DNA of 9,855 nt, from contig ONXY01000291.1 in assembly GCA_900321945.1 (NCBI GenBank), positions 1 to 9,855 on the forward strand, in the 5' to 3' direction. Source of the DNA: an uncultured Eubacteriales bacterium. GTDB taxonomy: Bacteria; Bacillota_A; Clostridia; Christensenellales; Aristaeellaceae. Both the position numbers and the translations under genes were made by a program. Positions 6,621 to 9,855 of this stretch are shown piece by piece. Below the pieces are notes generated by a model, which was not told the origin of the DNA, did not search any database, and saw only the letters and a program-made list of their open reading frames with translations. Positions within the stretch are counted from its first letter, which is position 1; each line of letters opens with the position of its first letter.

Positions 6621-7523
6621 TTAATAGCTTCCGTAAATCGCCCGGTACTGGGTGGGCGTGCAGCTCTTATACTCCCTGAATGTCCGGTTGAAGGTCGCCA
6701 CGCTTCCGAAGCCGCTCTCCTGCGCCACCTGGCTCATCGGCTTTCCGGTCTGAATCAGCAGCTCCATCGCGACCTGGATCCTTCGCTGGCTCAGATAATC
6801 CCGGAAAGAAAAGCCGGTCTGCTGCTTGAAAGACCGGGAAAAGTAGAAACGGCTGAACCCGGTGAAGGCGGCCACATCCTCCAGCGTCACGTTCTCCTGA
6901 TAATGCGTGTCGATATAGTTCATCGCGGAGCTGATGACTTCCCGGTCCATGGCGGAGTTTTCCCGCTGTTTCTGCTGATAGACGCCGCCGAAATAGCGCT
7001 GAGCCAGGATCGAATAGATCCGGAGCAGATCGCTGAAGCACAGGGCGTTCCACAGAATCTCCTGCTGCCTGTAGCATTCCGAGATTTTCGTCAGCAGCTC
7101 CCGGATCCGGATGTGAGCGTCCGATTCGTCGTGCAGATAGAAGATCTTCTCAAAATGCTCCTTCATCCGCTTGATGTCCCGCATTTCCAGCAGGGGCTCC
7201 GGCTCAAACAGAAACAGCAGGCGGGCGCTGTTTTCCCCCATGCTCAGGGAATGCAGCAGGTTCGGGGGAACGATCAGGATCTCGCCCTTGCCCACATGAT
7301 AGATCTGTTCCCCGGCCTGATAATCCACGCAGCCCTCCAGCGTCAGAACCACTTCGACCGCCGAATGCTGGTGCATGTCGTACCTCCAGGGCACGTCCGA
7401 AAACCACATCCGGAGGGAGGCGTCCTCCGGGTAGGTCACAAATTCCCGTTTGCCCCGCAGTACCCGGAACCCGTCCTCGTACTGGGACCGCCGTTCCCTG
7501 CGACGCGCGCTCGTCTCCGCCAT
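6621..7523 (-). CDS. AraC-family transcriptional regulator with N-terminal cupin sensor
   Basis: The 300-residue regulator has the standard two-part plan. The N-terminal cupin (about 40-105) shows H51-x-H53 with E57, the GKGEILIVPPN segment (78-88) and H91; such folds bind small ligands, often sugars. The C-terminal DNA-binding part (about 195-298) has two helix-turn-helix units, one near 213-232 (TLEDVAAFTGFSRFYFSR) and one near 263-284 (SQVAQESGFGSVATFNRTF), followed by the usual TPTQYR. The start at 7521-7523 has AAGGAG (7531-7536, complement) seven bases upstream. A promoter at 7656-7684 fits this gene. It lies directly upstream of the zinc-ribbon/TPM pair on the same strand and could control them or itself. 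It is also the nearest regulator to the sugar-transport operon, but that operon is convergent and over 2.5 kb away. The inducer is unknown. Confidence 0.95.
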   Translation of the reverse strand: MAETSARRRERRSQYEDGFRVLRGKREFVTYPEDASLRMWFSDVPWRYDMHQHSAVEVVLTLEGCVDYQAGEQIYHVGKGEILIVPPNLLHSLSMGENSARLLFLFEPEPLLEMRDIKRMKEHFEKIFYLHDESDAHIRIRELLTKISECYRQQEILWNALCFSDLLRIYSILAQRYFGGVYQQKQRENSAMDREVISSAMNYIDTHYQENVTLEDVAAFTGFSRFYFSRSFKQQTGFSFRDYLSQRRIQVAMELLIQTGKPMSQVAQESGFGSVATFNRTFREYKSCTPTQYRAIYGSY

Positions 7524-7649
7524 GGCGATTCTCCTTCCGTATCCTGATTATGCCCCGTTCCTGCGGTCTTTCTTCCGGAAAGGTTTCCGCCGCGTGGGAC
7601 GGAAACGGATCCGCCTGTCCCGGATTACGGGCATATGTATGCCGTCTTT
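7524..7649 (-). other. Structured leader of the AraC mRNA (inferred)
   Basis: If the promoter at 7656-7684 is used, the message would have a leader of about 125 bases. Three copies of CGGAAA/TTTCCG lie at 7576-7581, 7584-7589 and 7600-7605 (+ coordinates). GTTTCCG (7583-7589) can pair with CGGAAAC (7600-7606) around a 10-nt loop, or CGGAAA (7576-7581) with TTTCCG (7584-7589); both use the same middle copy. The palindrome CGGATCCG follows at 7605-7612. No known riboswitch consensus was recognised. Confidence 0.4.
7630..7643. promoter_or_regulatory. Short inverted repeat just downstream of the AraC promoter
   Basis: GGCATA (7630-7635) and TATGCC (7638-7643) are perfect arms around a 2-base centre. 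The repeat lies just downstream of the predicted transcription start (about 7649), a common place for a repressor site. The arms are short, so chance is possible. Confidence 0.35.
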
Positions 7650-7655
7650 TCTCAT

Positions 7656-7684
7656 ATTATGCGGGAAAAAGCAGGTTTTCGCAA
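7656..7684 (-). promoter_or_regulatory. SigA-type promoter for the AraC gene
   Basis: On the - strand, TTGCGA (7679-7684, -35) and CATAAT (7656-7661, -10) are separated by exactly 17 bases. The -10 differs from consensus at one position and the -35 at two. The region is A/T-rich relative to its surroundings. Transcription would start near 7649, about 125 bases upstream of the AraC ATG. Confidence 0.65.
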
Positions 7685-7747
7685 TGTGTGATCGGGGATC
7701 GGCCGGTCATTTTTTGCGTTGTTTTTCTTATTTCTTGCTGATGTGGG

Positions 7748-7763
7748 CTGTAAGTATTTACAG
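7748..7763. promoter_or_regulatory. 6-4-6 inverted repeat, candidate operator
   Basis: CTGTAA (7748-7753) and TTACAG (7758-7763) are perfect arms around GTAT. The site lies 63 bases upstream of the predicted -35 of the AraC promoter, a position more suitable for an activator than for a repressor. The arms do not match a regulator site I can name with confidence. Confidence 0.4.
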
Positions 7764-7876
7764 TATTTGCTTTCATATTCCGGGCCAAATCTGTCTTTTC
7801 CCCGGGTTTTCGCGGTTTTTTCCCCGATATTTGCGGTCGGCGCGATGATTCCGTATAAAAAGAAAATGAAGACCCC

Positions 7877-7906
7877 GCTCGTTTTTTGCTTAAGCAAAAA
7901 ACGAGC
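7877..7906. repeat. 30-nt perfect palindrome downstream of the NlpC-type gene
   Basis: GCTCGTTTTTTGCTT (7877-7891) is followed directly by its exact reverse complement (7892-7906). As RNA it can form a 13-bp stem with a TTAA loop. The T and A runs face inwards, so no T run follows the stem on either strand and it is not an ordinary intrinsic terminator. It begins 41 bases beyond the NlpC-type stop. Confidence 0.85.
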
Positions 7907-7947
7907 AGGATTGGCAAGGAAGCATTCCGCCCGGTTCCGGCCGCTTT

Positions 7948-9393
7948 TTATTCTCCCGCGTTCCCCGGAAGCGCTTCTGCGCCGCGCTCCGGACGATATA
8001 CATAATAGTCCCGCACGTTCCCGAAATTCATGATGGTGACGCAGGCGCCTTCCACGTCGAAACAGTAATAGGTCCTTCCGTGGCAGACCGTCACCGTCTC
8101 GGCCGCTTCCCGGGGAACCCCCAGGATGCACAGGGATACCCCGCCGTCCGATCCGAGCGCTTTGGAAACCCGGGAATCCTCCGTCCGGGCCGTCAGGCAG
8201 TCGAAGCGCTGATAGGCCAGGGGGTTTTCCCCGCTGTGGATCATCAGAGGATAATCCAGGTATTCCGCCAGCAGCGGCAGCTGCTCCTCCGTATATCCGT
8301 AATCCCGAAGGGTTCCGATAAAAATCATGGCGTGGCGGCCGGGATGATGCAGCGCCAGCAGATCGCCCGGCCGCATGCGCGCCGCCGCTTCCCGCCAGTC
8401 CTCCGGAAAGGGATCCGCCGCGCTGCAGAAAACGTGGTCTCCGGCTTTGCAGCGGGCTCTGCTTCCCAGCTCGTTCAGGGAATCCGGAAGCGGAATGCCC
8501 GCCCTGCCGTATACGGTCGTCACATAGCCCACGCAGTCCAGCCCGTACACATACAGGCTGTCCTTCTGATAGAAGTCGTGAGTCCCCTGCCACTGCTTCC
8601 GGGTGGTATAGGCCGGCCAGCGCTCCAGGAGGATTTTTTCCTCCTTTCCTCCCCAGAAGTAGGGTACGCCGGCTGAAAACAGAGGCTCCGCCTTTTCCCC
8701 GGTCAGCTTCTCATACCGCAGGGAAACTGGGTTTCCCTCCTCCAGCATGGAAAAGGCCTGTGTCAGCGCCGGATCGGGCCGGATGGATCCGGCTCCCGTC
8801 TCCAGATTCTCCCGGTATTCCTCCGCGGCTTCATCCCGGAGCGGCACGGCGTCCCGCCGCGGAACGTATCCCAGACGGCCTTTCGCCCAGACGGCCGCAA
8901 ACCCGCCGTAGGCGGTGAAGATATACGCCCGCGTCCCCGCGGGCAGGGTTTCCTCCCGTTCCTCCTCCGGCAGGAAAAAAACCGTCTCCCGCGGAATCAG
9001 CGCCGGAGCCATCACGTACTCAACCGGCAGCCGTCTCCTGTTTTTCGCCACGTGCGGCAGCTTAAACATGGTGCCGGCGGTCATATCCGCGGCGTTGAGG
9101 ATCCGCACGGATCCCTTGTCCACGTATCCCGTCCGTCCGTCGGAGGAGGTCACCAGATAATACTGATCCGCATGCCGGTCCGTCCGGTATATCCGGTCCG
9201 TCTCCAGCGTCCAGACCGCCGCCGCGTCCTGTTCCGGGCTTTCCCGGGCAGGCGTCTCCTCTCCGGCGCAGAGCCACGTCGGCAGAATTTCTTTGATCCG
9301 GACGGCCGTCTTCTTCGCGCGGGCCCCGGACCAGGGGATCAGCGTCAGCAGCGCGAGCGCCGCCAGCGCGCGGATCCATGCTTTTCCTTCCAT
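7948..9393 (-). CDS. Secreted NlpC/P60-type cell-wall hydrolase with SH3-like N-terminal region
   Basis: The 481-residue protein carries a signal peptide (basic start, hydrophobic 9-20, ARA cleavage near 24-26). Two SH3-like segments follow, about 55-98 (ending GRTGYVDKGSVRIL) and 135-185 (ending GRLGYVPRR), a layout used to hold peptidoglycan. The catalytic region (about 240-390) has the G-V-P-Y-x-W-G-G entry (242-249), Cys287 in LDCVGYV, His354 in GRHAMIF and His386 in MIHSGEN, consistent with the NlpC/P60 Cys-His-His triad that cuts peptide stems of peptidoglycan. A further about 60 residues (about 425-470, with Cys437, 444 and 451) are not obviously part of the hydrolase. The ATG at 9391-9393 has GGAG (9404-9407) ten bases and AGGA (9398-9401) four bases upstream. 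The gene is 51 bp downstream of the ECF gene and probably shares its transcript. Confidence 0.88.
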   Translation of the reverse strand: MEGKAWIRALAALALLTLIPWSGARAKKTAVRIKEILPTWLCAGEETPARESPEQDAAAVWTLETDRIYRTDRHADQYYLVTSSDGRTGYVDKGSVRILNAADMTAGTMFKLPHVAKNRRRLPVEYVMAPALIPRETVFFLPEEEREETLPAGTRAYIFTAYGGFAAVWAKGRLGYVPRRDAVPLRDEAAEEYRENLETGAGSIRPDPALTQAFSMLEEGNPVSLRYEKLTGEKAEPLFSAGVPYFWGGKEEKILLERWPAYTTRKQWQGTHDFYQKDSLYVYGLDCVGYVTTVYGRAGIPLPDSLNELGSRARCKAGDHVFCSAADPFPEDWREAAARMRPGDLLALHHPGRHAMIFIGTLRDYGYTEEQLPLLAEYLDYPLMIHSGENPLAYQRFDCLTARTEDSRVSKALGSDGGVSLCILGVPREAAETVTVCHGRTYYCFDVEGACVTIMNFGNVRDYYVYRPERGAEALPGNAGE

Positions 9394-9444
9394 GATTTCC
9401 TTTCTCCGTCGGTCCCTTTTCCGGACTTCCTTCCCGGTTCCGTC

Positions 9445-9855
9445 CTACACTCCGTATTTCAGCTTTACCCTCGCCAGTTTCTCCCCGAGGGGCCGGCCCA
9501 GCAGAAGCAGAAAAACCACGTTGCTGACCGCGTAGCTCGCCGTATAGGGCAGCGCCGTCGCCAGCGCGGCGCTGTAAAGGGCCCAGTTCACGCCCCCGTT
9601 ATACCACAGCACCGTCCAGACGTCCATAAAAAGGCTGTAGGCCAGACCGGCGAAAACGCCGTACAGCGCCAGCAGGACCCGGCTCTTCCGCAGCGGCCCG
9701 CCGATAAATCCCGCCAGCAGCCCCACCATGCCCCAGGCAAACATCTGGAAAGGCGTCCAGGGTCCCTGGCCCGAGAAGAAATTGGAGATCAGCGCGGAAA
9801 GCGCTCCGACCAGGAATCCGGTCTCCCCGCCGATCCAGACCGCGGTGATCACCAC
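9445..9855 (-). CDS. ECF transporter S component, C-terminal part (partial)
   Basis: The gene runs off the right edge, so its N-terminus is missing; 136-137 residues are visible up to a TAG at 9445-9447. The GTG codons at the edge are more likely internal valines than a start. The protein is almost all membrane: helices lie near visible residues 1-25, 38-55, 60-85, 92-105 and 108-125. The stretch GFLVGALSALISNFF..GQGPWTPFQMFAWG (12-42) is characteristic of ECF substrate-binding (S) components, in particular the group linked to cobalamin-like uptake (CblT/CbrT type). The S subunit captures a vitamin and relies on a shared energising module (EcfT with two ATPases), which is not in this window. 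The vitamin is uncertain. Confidence 0.8.
   Translation of the reverse strand: MVITAVWIGGETGFLVGALSALISNFFSGQGPWTPFQMFAWGMVGLLAGFIGGPLRKSRVLLALYGVFAGLAYSLFMDVWTVLWYNGGVNWALYSAALATALPYTASYAVSNVVFLLLLGRPLGEKLARVKLKYGV

Larger units (their letters stand above)
7524..7947. other. 424-bp intergenic region between NlpC-type gene and AraC gene
   Basis: No gene is supported here; short open frames exist but have no codon signature or ribosome site. The stretch is clearly richer in A/T than the coding DNA around it, especially 7640-7900. From the nlpC side towards araC it holds the 30-nt palindrome (7877-7906), a 6-4-6 inverted repeat (7748-7763), a SigA-type promoter (7656-7684), a short inverted repeat (7630-7643) and a CGGAAA/TTTCCG-rich leader. 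I see no clear terminator for the nlpC transcript. Confidence 0.7.

Noticed and set aside
4926..7547. Very long open frame on the + strand (873 codons) opposite the zinc-ribbon and AraC genes
   Set aside because: It is antisense to two well-supported genes, its translation is rich in Arg, Gly, His and Pro with no recognisable domain, and it reflects the lack of stop codons in GC-rich DNA.
7690..7715. Hairpin GATCGG/CCGGTC followed by ATTTTTT on the + strand, resembling a terminator
   Set aside because: The stem is only 6 bp with a wobble pair and there is no + strand gene or promoter upstream; it may be chance in the A/T-rich spacer. An antisense RNA ending here would be needed to revive it.
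7657..7917. Short open frames on both strands across 7657-8033 sharing the peptide LVFCLSKKRAG
   Set aside because: The shared peptide is simply the 30-nt palindrome read from both strands; there is no ribosome binding site or codon signature.
1..9855. CRISPR array, insertion sequence, integrase, tRNA or phage genes
   Set aside because: No regularly spaced repeats, transposase motifs, terminal inverted repeats with target duplications, or cloverleaf-like sequences were found on either strand by eye.

Overview
The window looks like a chromosomal segment of a GC-rich (roughly 60% by eye), probably uncultured, low-abundance-type Clostridia or other Bacillota. The reasons are strong AGGAGG-type ribosome binding sites in front of nearly every gene, an ECF-transporter S component, a secreted SH3-like/NlpC hydrolase, a TPM-domain protein paired with a zinc-ribbon membrane protein, and compact intrinsic terminators. 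The taxonomic call is an inference; there is no rRNA or phylogenetic marker here.

Left part (1-4020, all + strand). This is one transport operon: the C-terminal end of a substrate-binding protein, a hairpin followed by T residues that looks like an attenuator, an ABC ATPase, a two-domain fused permease, a class II ketose-bisphosphate aldolase, and a strong terminator. The transporter belongs to the Fe(III)/polyamine/phosphonate-type import group (AfuABC/FbpABC/PhnSTU relatives). The adjacent aldolase makes a phosphorylated sugar a more attractive substrate than iron, because AfuABC of this group is known to import hexose phosphates. The substrate is not proven by sequence.

Right part (4026-9855, all - strand), reading right to left. 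First come the end of an ECF S component and, 51 bp later, a secreted NlpC/P60-type hydrolase. Then there is a 424-bp AT-richer intergenic region with a 30-nt perfect palindrome, a 6-4-6 inverted repeat, a good sigma-70/SigA-type promoter and a structured leader. Next are an AraC-family regulator with a cupin sensor domain, a terminator-like hairpin, a membrane protein with two N-terminal zinc ribbons, and a TPM-domain protein whose start overlaps the zinc-ribbon stop by four bases (ATGA). The two halves converge at about 4020 through back-to-back terminators.

There are no mobile elements, CRISPR arrays, tRNAs or rRNAs that I can see. The least described unit is the AraC / zinc-ribbon membrane protein / TPM protein cluster. 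The most testable metabolic idea is the sugar-phosphate uptake operon on the left.
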